A stretch of DNA of 64,000 nucleotides from Pseudomonadota bacterium (GTDB taxonomy: Bacteria; Pseudomonadota; Alphaproteobacteria; Rhizobiales; Rhizobiaceae): assembly GCA_023457435.1 (NCBI GenBank), contig JAEWLS010000027.1, positions 62,001 through 126,000 of the forward strand, in the 5' to 3' direction. Position numbers and translations under genes: made by a program. This document shows, piece by piece, positions 7,648 through 15,789 of this stretch. Position 1 is the first letter of the stretch; each line of letters opens with the position of its first letter. Under the pieces are notes generated by a model, which was given only the letters and a program-made list of their open reading frames with translations, had not been told where the DNA came from and searched no databases.

Positions 7648-9153
7648 ATGGACCTCTTTCAGAACCTCGCACTGGGATTCGACGTTGCGCTGCAGGGTCA
7701 GAACCTGCTGTACTGCTTCATCGGCGTGCTGCTCGGCACGCTCATCGGCGTGCTGCCCGGACTCGGTCCGCTGGCGACGATCTCGATGCTTCTGCCGATC
7801 ACCTTCGGCCTGCCGCCCATCTCCGCACTGATCATGCTCGCCGGCATCTTCTACGGCTCGCAATACGGCGGCTCTACGACCGCCATCCTGCTCAATCTTC
7901 CGGGGGAATCGTCTTCGGTAGTGACCGCGCTGGACGGCTACCAGATGGCGCGCCAGGGCAGGGCGGGAGCGGCGCTTGCAACTGCAGCGTTGGGATCATT
8001 CTTCGCTGGCACGGTGGGGACCGTCCTGATCGCAGTACTCGCGCCGCCGCTGGCCGCTGTGGCGCTGAAGTTCGGCCCGGCCGAGTATTTTTCGCTGATG
8101 CTTCTCGGACTGGTCATCGCCGTAGTGCTGGCATCGGGCTCGATGCTGAAGGCGCTGGCGATGGTGGTACTGGGCATTTTGCTCGGGCTGGCCGGTCAGG
8201 ACATCAACACGGGCGCGTTCCGCTTCACCTTCGGCATCCCGCAACTGGCTACCGGCTTCGACTTCCTGGCGCTTTCCATGGGCGTCTTCGGAATCGGAGA
8301 AATCATCAAGAATCTCGAGACGAGCGGCCCGCGTCAGGTGATGGCAAGCCACGTCGGACGCCTCCTGCTGACCCGCGAGGAATGGAAGCGCGTGATCGCG
8401 CCTATACTGCGGGGAACCGGCATCGGCTCAGTTCTGGGTATTCTGCCCGGTGGCGGCGCCGTTCTAGCCTCTTTCGTGTCCTACACGGTCGAGAAGCGCG
8501 TTTCGAAGACGCCGCACGAGTTCGGGAAGGGCATGATCGAGGGCGTTGCCGGGCCCGAAAGCGCTAACAATGCGGGCGCCCAGACATCTTTCATTCCCAT
8601 GCTTACGCTCGGGATTCCGTCCAACCCTGTCATGGCGCTGATGATCGCGGCGCTCATCCTGCAAGGTATCCAGCCCGGACCGAACGTGATGACTGCGAGG
8701 CCCGAACTGTTTTGGGGCATCATCGCCTCGATGTGGATCGGCAACCTGCTTCTTGTCATCCTGAACCTACCGCTGGTGGGCATCTGGGTAAGGATCCTGA
8801 CGATCCCGTATCGCTACATCGTTCCGGCGATCGGCGTCCTGTGCTGCATCGGCGTGTTCAGCGTCGAAAACAATCCTGCGGACGTGCTGATGATGGGCGT
8901 GTTCGGGCTGGTCGGGTACCTGCTTCTCAAGCTCGACTGCGAGCCGGCGCCGCTGCTGCTCGGCTTCATTATCGGCCCACTCCTCGAGGAGAACCTGCGC
9001 CGCGCAATGTTGATTGCACGCGGTGACTGGTCGACTTTCGTCACGCGGCCGCTGTCGGCAGGGCTGCTGCTAATCTCGCTCCTCGCGCTCATCGCGGTGA
9101 TGTCGCCGATGCTCCGGCGCAAACGCGAAGAGGCGTTCCAGGACGGCGCCTAG
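7648..9153 (+). CDS. tctA: TctA-type large permease subunit of a tripartite tricarboxylate transporter
   Basis: A 501-residue polytopic membrane protein with about 11-12 hydrophobic segments. Family signatures are GVLLGTLIGVLPGLGPLATI near residue 30 and GSQYGGSTTAILLNLPGE near residue 75. A second internal repeat, GILPGGGAVLASFVSY, lies near residue 270 and is followed by ESANNAGAQTSFIPMLTLGIP. The two PGLG/PGGG repeats are characteristic of TctA. It moves the substrate bound by TctC, driven by an ion gradient. It is the last gene of tctCBA; its stop codon abuts the next operator (site C at 9155). Confidence 0.93.
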   Translation: MDLFQNLALGFDVALQGQNLLYCFIGVLLGTLIGVLPGLGPLATISMLLPITFGLPPISALIMLAGIFYGSQYGGSTTAILLNLPGESSSVVTALDGYQMARQGRAGAALATAALGSFFAGTVGTVLIAVLAPPLAAVALKFGPAEYFSLMLLGLVIAVVLASGSMLKALAMVVLGILLGLAGQDINTGAFRFTFGIPQLATGFDFLALSMGVFGIGEIIKNLETSGPRQVMASHVGRLLLTREEWKRVIAPILRGTGIGSVLGILPGGGAVLASFVSYTVEKRVSKTPHEFGKGMIEGVAGPESANNAGAQTSFIPMLTLGIPSNPVMALMIAALILQGIQPGPNVMTARPELFWGIIASMWIGNLLLVILNLPLVGIWVRILTIPYRYIVPAIGVLCCIGVFSVENNPADVLMMGVFGLVGYLLLKLDCEPAPLLLGFIIGPLLEENLRRAMLIARGDWSTFVTRPLSAGLLLISLLALIAVMSPMLRRKREEAFQDGA

Positions 9154-9154
9154 T

Positions 9155-9188
9155 TTCCGCACTGCGGAGAAGTTTTCGCTTGCCGGCA
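9155..9188. promoter_or_regulatory. Twin IclR-type operator (site C), second box degenerate, before the aldehyde dehydrogenase gene
   Basis: TTCCGCACTGCGGAG lies at 9155-9169, immediately after the tctA stop. Exactly 19 bp further on, TTTCGCTTGCCGGCA at 9174-9188 keeps only part of the consensus. The preserved spacing suggests a real but weak second site. No convincing -35/-10 pair was found, so the promoter is not assigned. The site would let the dehydrogenase respond to the same regulator as tctCBA while having its own transcript. Confidence 0.55.
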
Positions 9189-9289
9189 GATGGGTGGCTG
9201 GCTTAGGTTCCAGCCGTCGGCACGCCACCGCTGGACGCGCGCACAGCCGCGCGCTCCGAGTGCCGACACCCATTCCGTGGAGGATCGCC

Positions 9290-10780
9290 ATGAACGCCCA
9301 GACAAAACGTCCGTCCCACCCGTTTCTCGACGGCAAGCCAAAGAAGCTGCTGATCGACGGCAAGTGGGTGGAGGCGAGCACGGGCCGAACCTTTCCATCG
9401 ATATCGCCGATCGACGGCTCGACGCTCGCGGAGATCGCCGAAGGCGGGGCGGAGGACATCAACCGTGCGGTTGCAGCCGCGCGGCGCGCCTTCGAGGGCC
9501 CCTGGAGCAAGACGAAGCCTTTCGACCGGCAGGCGATGCTCCTCAAACTCGCCGATCTCGTCGAGAAGGATTTCCCCGACATCGCCGTCCTCGACTCACT
9601 CGACATGGGCGCGCCGATCGCGTTCACCGGCGGGCGAAAGAACCGCAATGTCGGCCTGATCCGCCACTTCGCCAGCCTGATCATGTCGATGCATGGCGAC
9701 ACCAACGAGAACTCGTTGCCCGGCGAATTCTTCACCTACACGCTGAAGGAGCCAATCGGCGTCGTCGGAGCGATCATCCCCTGGAACGCGCCGCTGTCGG
9801 CCGCGATCTGGAAGATCGCTCCGGCGATCGCGACAGGCTGCACCGTCGTGCTGAAGCCCGCCGAGGAGGCTTCGCTATCCGTGCTGCGACTTGGCGAGTT
9901 GGTGGTGGAGGCTGGGATACCCGCCGGCGTTGTGAACATCGTCACCGGTCTTGGCGAGACCGCAGGCGCCACGCTCGCCTCCCACATGGACGTCGACAAG
10001 CTCGCCTTCACCGGCTCGCATCTGACCGGACAGAAGATTGTCCAGGCATCGGCAGGCAACCTGAAGCGGCTGACCCTGGAACTCGGCGGGAAGTCGCCGG
10101 ACATCGTGTTTGCCGACGCTGATCTCGATGCGGCCGTCGCGGGCGCAAGCCTCGGCGTGTTCATGAATTCGGGCCAGGTGTGCAGCGCCGGCACTCGCCT
10201 GTTCGTCGAACGCAAGATCTATGACGAGTTCGTCGACCGGGTCGCCAAGTTCGGCAAGGAACTCCGTGTCGGCCAGCCGCTCGATCCGAACACGCAGATC
10301 GGGCCGTTGGTGTCGTCGGCCCAGCTCGAACGTGTGACCGGCTACTTCGATGTCGGCCGGAACGAAGGCGCCCGGCCGCTGGCCGGCGCACAGCGCCTCA
10401 CGGAGGGCGACTTCGCCCACGGCTACTTCGTCAGCCCAACCGTGTTCGCCGATGTCCGGGACGACATGCGTATCGCACAGGAGGAGATCTTCGGGCCCGT
10501 GCTCTCCGCCTTTGCGTTCGACGACATGGACGACCTGATCAAGCGTGCGAATTCGACCATGTTCGGCCTGGGTAGCGGCGTCTGGACCCGCGACGTGACC
10601 AAGGCGCACAAGATGGCGCGCGCAATTCGCGCCGGAAATGTGTGGATCAACAATTACGGGGCGATGGACGTGCAGATGCCGTTCGGCGGCTACAAGATGA
10701 GCGGCTACGGCCGGGAGTCCGGCCGCGAGGCCCTCGAGGTCTATCTCCAGACGAAGTCCGTCTACGTCAAACTCGGCTGA
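9290..10780 (+). CDS. NAD(P)-dependent aldehyde dehydrogenase
   Basis: A 496-residue aldehyde dehydrogenase of normal family length. The catalytic Cys298 lies in NSGQVCSAGTR and the general-base Glu264 in TLELGGKSPD. The cofactor and oxyanion segment is VGAIIPWNAPLSAA, and the C-terminal MPFGGYKMSGYGRE is typical of the betaine/gamma-aminobutyraldehyde-type branch. It oxidises an aldehyde to a carboxylate. In this island the aldehyde could come from the GMC oxidoreductases (inference). The ATG at 9290 follows GGAGGA at good spacing. The gene is bracketed by operator site C upstream and a strong terminator downstream, so it is likely a single transcription unit. Confidence 0.95.
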   Translation: MNAQTKRPSHPFLDGKPKKLLIDGKWVEASTGRTFPSISPIDGSTLAEIAEGGAEDINRAVAAARRAFEGPWSKTKPFDRQAMLLKLADLVEKDFPDIAVLDSLDMGAPIAFTGGRKNRNVGLIRHFASLIMSMHGDTNENSLPGEFFTYTLKEPIGVVGAIIPWNAPLSAAIWKIAPAIATGCTVVLKPAEEASLSVLRLGELVVEAGIPAGVVNIVTGLGETAGATLASHMDVDKLAFTGSHLTGQKIVQASAGNLKRLTLELGGKSPDIVFADADLDAAVAGASLGVFMNSGQVCSAGTRLFVERKIYDEFVDRVAKFGKELRVGQPLDPNTQIGPLVSSAQLERVTGYFDVGRNEGARPLAGAQRLTEGDFAHGYFVSPTVFADVRDDMRIAQEEIFGPVLSAFAFDDMDDLIKRANSTMFGLGSGVWTRDVTKAHKMARAIRAGNVWINNYGAMDVQMPFGGYKMSGYGRESGREALEVYLQTKSVYVKLG

Positions 10781-10807
10781 TCGCCTCGATCCTCCCAAGC
10801 CGCGTCA

Positions 10808-10840
10808 ACGGCGCCGGGCTTTCCCGGCGCCGTTTTCGTT
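10808..10840 (+). terminator. Rho-independent terminator after the aldehyde dehydrogenase gene
   Basis: An 11-bp perfect GC-rich stem, ACGGCGCCGGG at 10808-10818 paired with CCCGGCGCCGT at 10823-10833, with a CTTT loop and the T-rich tail TTTTCGTT. It ends the unit beginning at site C, just before the next promoter. Confidence 0.9.
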
Positions 10841-10875
10841 CGTGCTGGAAAAATGCCCAATCCAATCGAACGCGG

Positions 10876-10903
10876 TTGACAGGCGAGAGTCGCCGTTTAT
10901 AGT
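10876..10903 (+). promoter_or_regulatory. Sigma-70-type promoter for the branched-chain-type ABC transporter operon
   Basis: TTGACA at 10876-10881, 16 bp, then TATAGT at 10898-10903. The -35 is a perfect match and the -10 is close to consensus. The last base of the -10 is the first base of operator box D1, so the transcription start falls inside the operator. Confidence 0.75.
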
Positions 10904-10936
10904 TCCGTATATCGGAAGGTCGTCCGCTATGCGGAA
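10903..10936. promoter_or_regulatory. Twin IclR-type operator (site D) over the ABC transporter promoter
   Basis: TTCCGTATATCGGAA at 10903-10917 and GTCCGCTATGCGGAA at 10922-10936, 19 bp apart centre to centre. The pair covers the region from the -10 to about +25. A bound protein there would block initiation, so repression relieved by an effector is the likely mode. Confidence 0.8.
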
Positions 10937-11006
10937 ACTTGAAGACCGCCGAAACCCCCGTGAGGAGCGCAGGCAAACGTGCCGGCGACGGGGTGCTGGG
11001 GTGGAG

Positions 11007-11798
11007 ATGAACGCTGCGGACGACATCCTCGCTGTCGAGGACCTGACCTTGCAGTTCGGCGGTATCACCGCCCTGTCCGATGTCTCGCTTCGTGCGAAGC
11101 GCGGCAGCATTACCGCGATCATCGGGCCGAATGGCGCCGGCAAGACCAGCCTGCTCAACGTAGTCTCCGGTTTTTACTGGCCGCGCTCCGGCCGCGTGAC
11201 CTTCGAGAACAAGGATCTGCTATCTCAGCCGGCACATGCCCGCGCCCGGCTCGGCATCGCGCGCTCCTTCCAGAACATCGCACTGTTTCGCGGTCTCACC
11301 GTCCTCGAGAACATCAAGCTCGGCGCGCATACGCGCCTCAAGGCAAACATCTTCACTGCTTCCAGCTATTGGGGACCGGCGCGGCGCGAGGAAGAGGCGC
11401 TGACCGCTTGGATCGACGAGCACGTCATCGACTTCCTCCGGCTGCGGCATGTGCGCGACCGCGAGATCGTCGGACTTCCGTTCGGCACGCAGAAGCAGAT
11501 CGAATTGGCGCGCAGCCTGGCTACTCAGCCGGCGCTGCTGCTGCTCGACGAACCCTTCGCCGGCATGAACGCGACCGAAAAGGCCGCCATGGCCGACGAC
11601 ATCCGCCGCACCGTCTCCACGCTGGGTACCAGCGTCGTCATCATCGACCACGACATGAAGACGCTCATGGCGCTGACCGACCACGTCTACGTGCTGAACT
11701 TCGGCCGCCAGATCGCGGAGGGCAGCCCGGCAGAGGTTCAGGCCAATCCGCAGGTCATCGAAGCCTATATCGGCGCCCCGCTCGAGGACGCAGCCTAA
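11007..11798 (+). CDS. LivG-type ABC transporter ATP-binding protein
   Basis: A 263-residue ATPase of the branched-chain amino acid (HAAT) transporter family. Walker A is IIGPNGAGKTSLLN and Walker B is LLLLDEPFAGM. The signature region reads LPFGTQKQIELARSL, a slightly degenerate form that is common in LivG. The LivG-specific ITALSDVSL and NVVSGFYWPRSG segments are present. It powers import through the permeases encoded next. The ATG at 11007 (GGGGTGGAG upstream) is chosen because it starts just before the conserved domain; the longer frame would run through the operator. The gene overlaps the next one by one base (TAATG). Members of this family import many substrates besides leucine, including aromatic and aliphatic carboxylates. 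Confidence 0.93.
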   Translation: MNAADDILAVEDLTLQFGGITALSDVSLRAKRGSITAIIGPNGAGKTSLLNVVSGFYWPRSGRVTFENKDLLSQPAHARARLGIARSFQNIALFRGLTVLENIKLGAHTRLKANIFTASSYWGPARREEEALTAWIDEHVIDFLRLRHVRDREIVGLPFGTQKQIELARSLATQPALLLLDEPFAGMNATEKAAMADDIRRTVSTLGTSVVIIDHDMKTLMALTDHVYVLNFGRQIAEGSPAEVQANPQVIEAYIGAPLEDAA

Positions 11799-12670
11799 TG
11801 TCCCTGATCCTCGAATTGGTCCTTATCGGCATCGCCTCAGGCTCGATCTACGCCATCGGCGCGATGGGCTTCGTGCTGATCTACAAGTCTTCGGGCATTT
11901 TCAATTTCGCCATGGGCGAGATGATGATGATCGGCGCCTACTTCCTCTACGCCGGCATGGTGCAGTTCGGGCAGCCGCTGATCGTCGCGCTACCGCTCGC
12001 AATGCTCGGCTCGGCGTTGCTCGCCGCCTTCATGGAGCGCTGGCTGCTGCGGCCGCTGCTTGGCCAGCCGCACGAGGTGATGATCATGGTCCTGTTCGGC
12101 GCCGGCGCCATGCTGCGCGGCATCGCGGGCATGGTCTGGGGCCACGACATCCTGCGCCTGCCGGAAATCCTTCCGAGGAAGCCTGTGTTCATCGGCGACA
12201 TTCTGATCCCGGGCACGCTGTTCTGGGGCTTCCTGTTGATGATCACGCTGTTCGGCGGGTTCATCCTCTACTACCGCTTCTCGCGCACCGGTGTCGCCAT
12301 CCGCGCAACGGCGGACGACCAGACGACGGCCGAGTGCATGGGCATCAATATCCGCGGCATGTTCCTGTTCACCTGGGTGATGGCGGGGCTGCTGGCGACC
12401 GCGGCCGGCATCGTCGGCGCCTCCGTCAACGGCCTGTCGCCCTATCTCGGCAACGTGGCGCTCGAAGTCATCGCGGTGGTTCTGCTCGCCGGCCTCACCT
12501 CGATTGGCGGCACGATGCTCGCCGGGGCCATCGTGGGCGTGATGCTGACGCTCATCGGCTATTATCTCGGCGGCGCCTGGCAGCAGTTCATGCCTTACGT
12601 GCTGGTGCTGCTCGTCATGATGGTCCGGCCGCGCGGCCTGTTCGGCACGAAACTTGTGGAGCGTATCTGA
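11798..12670 (+). CDS. LivH-type ABC transporter permease
   Basis: A 290-residue membrane protein with about eight hydrophobic helices. The N-terminal GIASGSIYAIGAMGFVLIYK and FNFAMGEMMMIGAYF are LivH hallmarks, as is GINIRGMFLFTWVMAGLLA, the coupling region that meets the ATPase. It pairs with the LivM-type permease to form the channel. The start ATG overlaps the stop of the upstream ATPase gene (TAATG), and its stop overlaps the next start (TGATG). This tight coupling indicates a single operon. Confidence 0.93.
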   Translation: MSLILELVLIGIASGSIYAIGAMGFVLIYKSSGIFNFAMGEMMMIGAYFLYAGMVQFGQPLIVALPLAMLGSALLAAFMERWLLRPLLGQPHEVMIMVLFGAGAMLRGIAGMVWGHDILRLPEILPRKPVFIGDILIPGTLFWGFLLMITLFGGFILYYRFSRTGVAIRATADDQTTAECMGINIRGMFLFTWVMAGLLATAAGIVGASVNGLSPYLGNVALEVIAVVLLAGLTSIGGTMLAGAIVGVMLTLIGYYLGGAWQQFMPYVLVLLVMMVRPRGLFGTKLVERI

Positions 12671-13689
12671 TGGCCGCCGCGACCGACGTCACGGTGCGTC
12701 CGCGCCGTACCAACATCGCCAAGCAGGCGATCTATGCGGCGCTGATCGTGCTGACGATCGCACTGCCATTCGTCGGCAACGACTACATCACCTACATGGC
12801 CTCGCTGATCCTGATCAACGTGATCGCGGTGGTTGGGCTCAACGTCACCGTCGGCTACGCCGGCCTGCTGTCGCTGGGCCATGCGGCATTCCTCGGCGTA
12901 GGCGCCTATACGACCGCGCTGCTGATGCTGGCCGGCGCGCCGCTGTGGATCGCGATCGTCGCGTCGGCCGTCACGTCGTTCTGTTTCGGCGTGCTGTTCG
13001 GGCTTCCGGCGATCCGCATCAAGGGCGTGCACCTCGCGATCTCGACGCTCGCGCTGCAGTTCGGGTTCTTCTTCGTCGCCCAGCGCTGGACCGCGGTGAC
13101 CAACGGCGACAACGGCCTGCAGACGCCGCAGGCCTCGATCTTCGGCTTCGTCTTCAACACCGACGAGCGGATGTATTTCCTGATCCTGCCATTCGCCATC
13201 CTTGCCTGCATCGCCGCATCCAACCTGTTCCGCACCCGCGTAGGCCGTGCGTTCGTGGCGGTGCGCGAGCGCGACTACGCTGCCGAGGTGCTCGGCGTGA
13301 ACGTGATCTGGACCAAGCTGCTCGCCTTCGCGGTCGGCGCGGCCTACGCGGGCGTGGCCGGATCGCTGCTCGCGGTCTTCCTGCGCCTGGTCAACCCGGA
13401 CCAATTCCTGGTCTCGGTGTCGGTCTTTTACCTGACGGCGGTCCTGGTCGGCGGGCGCGGCTCGATCCTCGGCTCGGTGCTCGGCGCGATCTTCATGACG
13501 CTGCTGCCGGAGCTGCTGCGCGTCGGCGCATCCGCGGTCCTCGCGGACGTCAGCCAATATGTCGGACTGCTCGCGACCGCACGCGAGTTCCTGTTCGGGG
13601 CACTGATCGTGATCTTCCTTCACGTCGACCCGCGCGGGCTCGTCGGTCTCATCGAGAAGTTAGGCGGAAGGATCGAATTCCGCGGCTGA
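12670..13689 (+). CDS. LivM-type ABC transporter permease
   Basis: A 339-residue polytopic permease. It contains NVTVGYAGLLSLGHAAFLGVGAY, the LivM signature, and the coupling region RVGRAFVAVRERDYAAEVLG. The segment LLAVFLRLVNPDQFLVSVS and the GGRGSILGSVLGA turn near the C-terminus are also typical. It forms the translocation pore with the LivH-type partner. The start overlaps the upstream stop (TGATG). The 46-bp gap after it leads to the binding-protein gene. Confidence 0.93.
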   Translation: MAAATDVTVRPRRTNIAKQAIYAALIVLTIALPFVGNDYITYMASLILINVIAVVGLNVTVGYAGLLSLGHAAFLGVGAYTTALLMLAGAPLWIAIVASAVTSFCFGVLFGLPAIRIKGVHLAISTLALQFGFFFVAQRWTAVTNGDNGLQTPQASIFGFVFNTDERMYFLILPFAILACIAASNLFRTRVGRAFVAVRERDYAAEVLGVNVIWTKLLAFAVGAAYAGVAGSLLAVFLRLVNPDQFLVSVSVFYLTAVLVGGRGSILGSVLGAIFMTLLPELLRVGASAVLADVSQYVGLLATAREFLFGALIVIFLHVDPRGLVGLIEKLGGRIEFRG

Positions 13690-13735
13690 GGCTCGGCAGC
13701 GGCGTGCAACGGACATCGTCATCAGGGAGGAAACC

Positions 13736-14947
13736 ATGACGGATATCAGCAGACGTTCAGTTCTAGGAATGGGCCTTGCAGCGGGCGCAGCGGCGGCGAT
13801 GCCGCGCTTCGCCATCGCGCAAGGCGCGGACACGATCAACCTGGCGATGATCGCGCCGTTGACCGGCCCAAATGCCTTCACCGGGCAACGCGAGATCGCC
13901 GGCTGGCAGGACGCCATCGACTACTTCAACACGCAGGGCGGTGCCGGCGGCAAGAAGCTTAGCCTTCTCGCACTCGACAGCGAGTACAAGGTCGACGTCG
14001 GCATGGCGCAGTGGAAGAAGGCCATTGCCGCCGGGCCGGTTCACTTCGCCAAGGCCGATTCCATTCCGCTCGCCCGCGCGATGGTTCCGGAGAACAACGA
14101 CCGTTACAAGATGCTCCTCGGCACCACCGCCAACGGCTCGCATCTGACCGAGAAGGACGGCTTCAACTGGTTCTTCATCCCGGCGCCGACCTATTCGGGG
14201 CTGATGTCGATCGCCTTCAACCAGATCGACAAGATGGCCGGAGCGGGTTCGAAGCCGAAAGTCGCCTTCGTGCATTCCAACATCGAGTTCGGGCGCGACC
14301 CGGTGCCGTTCGCGCTGGAGCGGGCGAAGCAACTCGGTTTCGAGCTCGTGCTCGAGGAAGAGACCGCGATGACCGGCGTCGACGTCACGGCGAGCGCGGT
14401 CAAGCTGCGCCAGGCGAAACCCGACTTCATCGTCTTCCACGGCTATTCGGGCAACGTCTGGCCCGACATCCTGAAGCTGTCGCGCGACTACGGCGTCGAG
14501 GCGCAGGCCATGGGCACGATCTGGTCGGTTGATCCCGACACGGTCAAGGGTATCGGGGCCGCCGCCGACGGGTTCATCGGCGTCGTGCCGCACACGTTGC
14601 AGGTCAAGGGCGACGAGCGCCCGCTGCTCAAGGTGATCGACACCTACCTGACCAAGCGCGATGCGAATTACCCGGGCTACGGCGGCATCGGCTACATGAG
14701 CGGCTGGGCGTTCGTCGCGCTGCTGCGCGAGTTCTTCGACCGTGCTGCCAAGGCTGGCGGCGCGCTCGATGGTCCGGGCGTGTTCGCCGCCGCCGAAACG
14801 CTGAAGGACTGGGATTCGGGCGGCATCTTCGGCGCGCCGGTCACGTTCAGGGACCAGAACATCCCGTTCGGCACGGTCTACAAGTACAACGTCAAGGACG
14901 GCGGCGTAAAACTCGAAGCGCTCGGCGAAGGCGTCCCCGCGGCCTGA
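13736..14947 (+). CDS. Substrate-binding protein of the branched-chain-type ABC transporter (Peripla_BP_6)
   Basis: A 403-residue periplasmic binding protein. The N-terminus MTDISRRSVLGMGLAAGA carries a twin-arginine motif (SRRSVLG), so export through Tat is likely, with cleavage near RFAIAQG. The mature part begins TINLAMIAPLTGPNAFTG, typical of LivK-like proteins, and has DYFNTQGGAGGKKLSLL. GGAGGAAA precedes the ATG. It gives the transporter its specificity, but the ligand cannot be read from sequence. Its place inside a carboxylate-degrading island suggests an organic acid rather than an amino acid. A strong hairpin follows. Confidence 0.9.
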   Translation: MTDISRRSVLGMGLAAGAAAAMPRFAIAQGADTINLAMIAPLTGPNAFTGQREIAGWQDAIDYFNTQGGAGGKKLSLLALDSEYKVDVGMAQWKKAIAAGPVHFAKADSIPLARAMVPENNDRYKMLLGTTANGSHLTEKDGFNWFFIPAPTYSGLMSIAFNQIDKMAGAGSKPKVAFVHSNIEFGRDPVPFALERAKQLGFELVLEEETAMTGVDVTASAVKLRQAKPDFIVFHGYSGNVWPDILKLSRDYGVEAQAMGTIWSVDPDTVKGIGAAADGFIGVVPHTLQVKGDERPLLKVIDTYLTKRDANYPGYGGIGYMSGWAFVALLREFFDRAAKAGGALDGPGVFAAAETLKDWDSGGIFGAPVTFRDQNIPFGTVYKYNVKDGGVKLEALGEGVPAA

Positions 14948-14963
14948 TCCACGACCTGAGACT

Positions 14964-14988
14964 GCCGGGCCGCGAGGAGCGGCCCGGC
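14964..14988 (+). repeat. Intercistronic hairpin after the binding-protein gene
   Basis: A perfect 10-bp stem, GCCGGGCCGC at 14964-14973 and GCGGCCCGGC at 14979-14988, with the 5-base loop GAGGA. There is no T-run. It separates the binding-protein gene from the second ATPase gene and may stabilise the upstream message, as at 7159-7184. Confidence 0.6.
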
Positions 14989-15006
14989 CATCCACGGAGC
15001 CTCGCC

Positions 15007-15777
15007 ATGCCTGGCAACATCCTCGAGATCGAAGACCTGGACGTCGGCTACTCCGGCGGCATTACCGGGCTTGCGGGACTGACGCTGTCGGTGCCGGAGG
15101 GCCAGATCGTTGCGCTTCTTGGTGCCAACGGGGCCGGCAAGTCGACGACGCTCAAGGCGATCTCGAACCTTCTACCGTTCGAAGGCGGACGCGTGCGCCG
15201 GGGCCGCATCCGGTTCCAGGGCAAGGATATCGCGGGGGTCTCCGCCTACAAGCTCTCGCGACTCGGCCTGATTCACGTTCGCGAGGGGCGACGGGTCTTC
15301 TCGACCATGACGGTCCAGGAAAATCTGGTCGCTGCGAGCTACGCGCTTGGCAAGCGCGCAGCGGTGAACCTGCAGGAGCGGTGCGACGATATCTACCGGC
15401 TGTTCCCGCATCTGGAGCGCCGGAAGAACCTTCTTGCGGGCTACCTCTCCGGCGGCGAGCAGCAGATGCTGGCGATTGGCCGCGCCCTCGTCGGCGAACC
15501 GCGGCTGATGCTGATCGACGAAGCGTCGCTCGGCCTGGCGCCAGTGATCGCCGCCGAGATCTTCCGAACGATCTCCAACATCAGCGCGGAGCGCGGCATC
15601 AGCGTCCTGCTGGTCGAGCAGAACGCCATGCTGGCGCTGCGCCACTCCGTGCACGGCTACGTGCTCGACAATGGCCGCAGCGTCATGGACGGGCCTTCGG
15701 CGACGCTGCGCAACGACCCGATGGTCATCGAGCGCTACCTCGGCGGCGCCGGGGCTAAGGTTGCCGCAGTCGCCTAG
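15007..15777 (+). CDS. LivF-type ABC transporter ATP-binding protein
   Basis: A 256-residue ATPase, the usual LivF length. Walker A is LLGANGAGKSTTLKAI, the signature is LSGGEQQMLAIGRAL and Walker B is LMLIDEASLGLAP, where the SLGLAP ending is a LivF hallmark. HVREGRRVFSTMTVQENL is also typical. It forms the ATPase pair with the LivG-type protein. It lies between the binding protein and a GMC oxidoreductase, whose gene starts 12 bp downstream. Uptake and first oxidation are thus probably transcribed together. Confidence 0.93.
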   Translation: MPGNILEIEDLDVGYSGGITGLAGLTLSVPEGQIVALLGANGAGKSTTLKAISNLLPFEGGRVRRGRIRFQGKDIAGVSAYKLSRLGLIHVREGRRVFSTMTVQENLVAASYALGKRAAVNLQERCDDIYRLFPHLERRKNLLAGYLSGGEQQMLAIGRALVGEPRLMLIDEASLGLAPVIAAEIFRTISNISAERGISVLLVEQNAMLALRHSVHGYVLDNGRSVMDGPSATLRNDPMVIERYLGGAGAKVAAVA

Positions 15778-15789
15778 GCAGGATTTCGC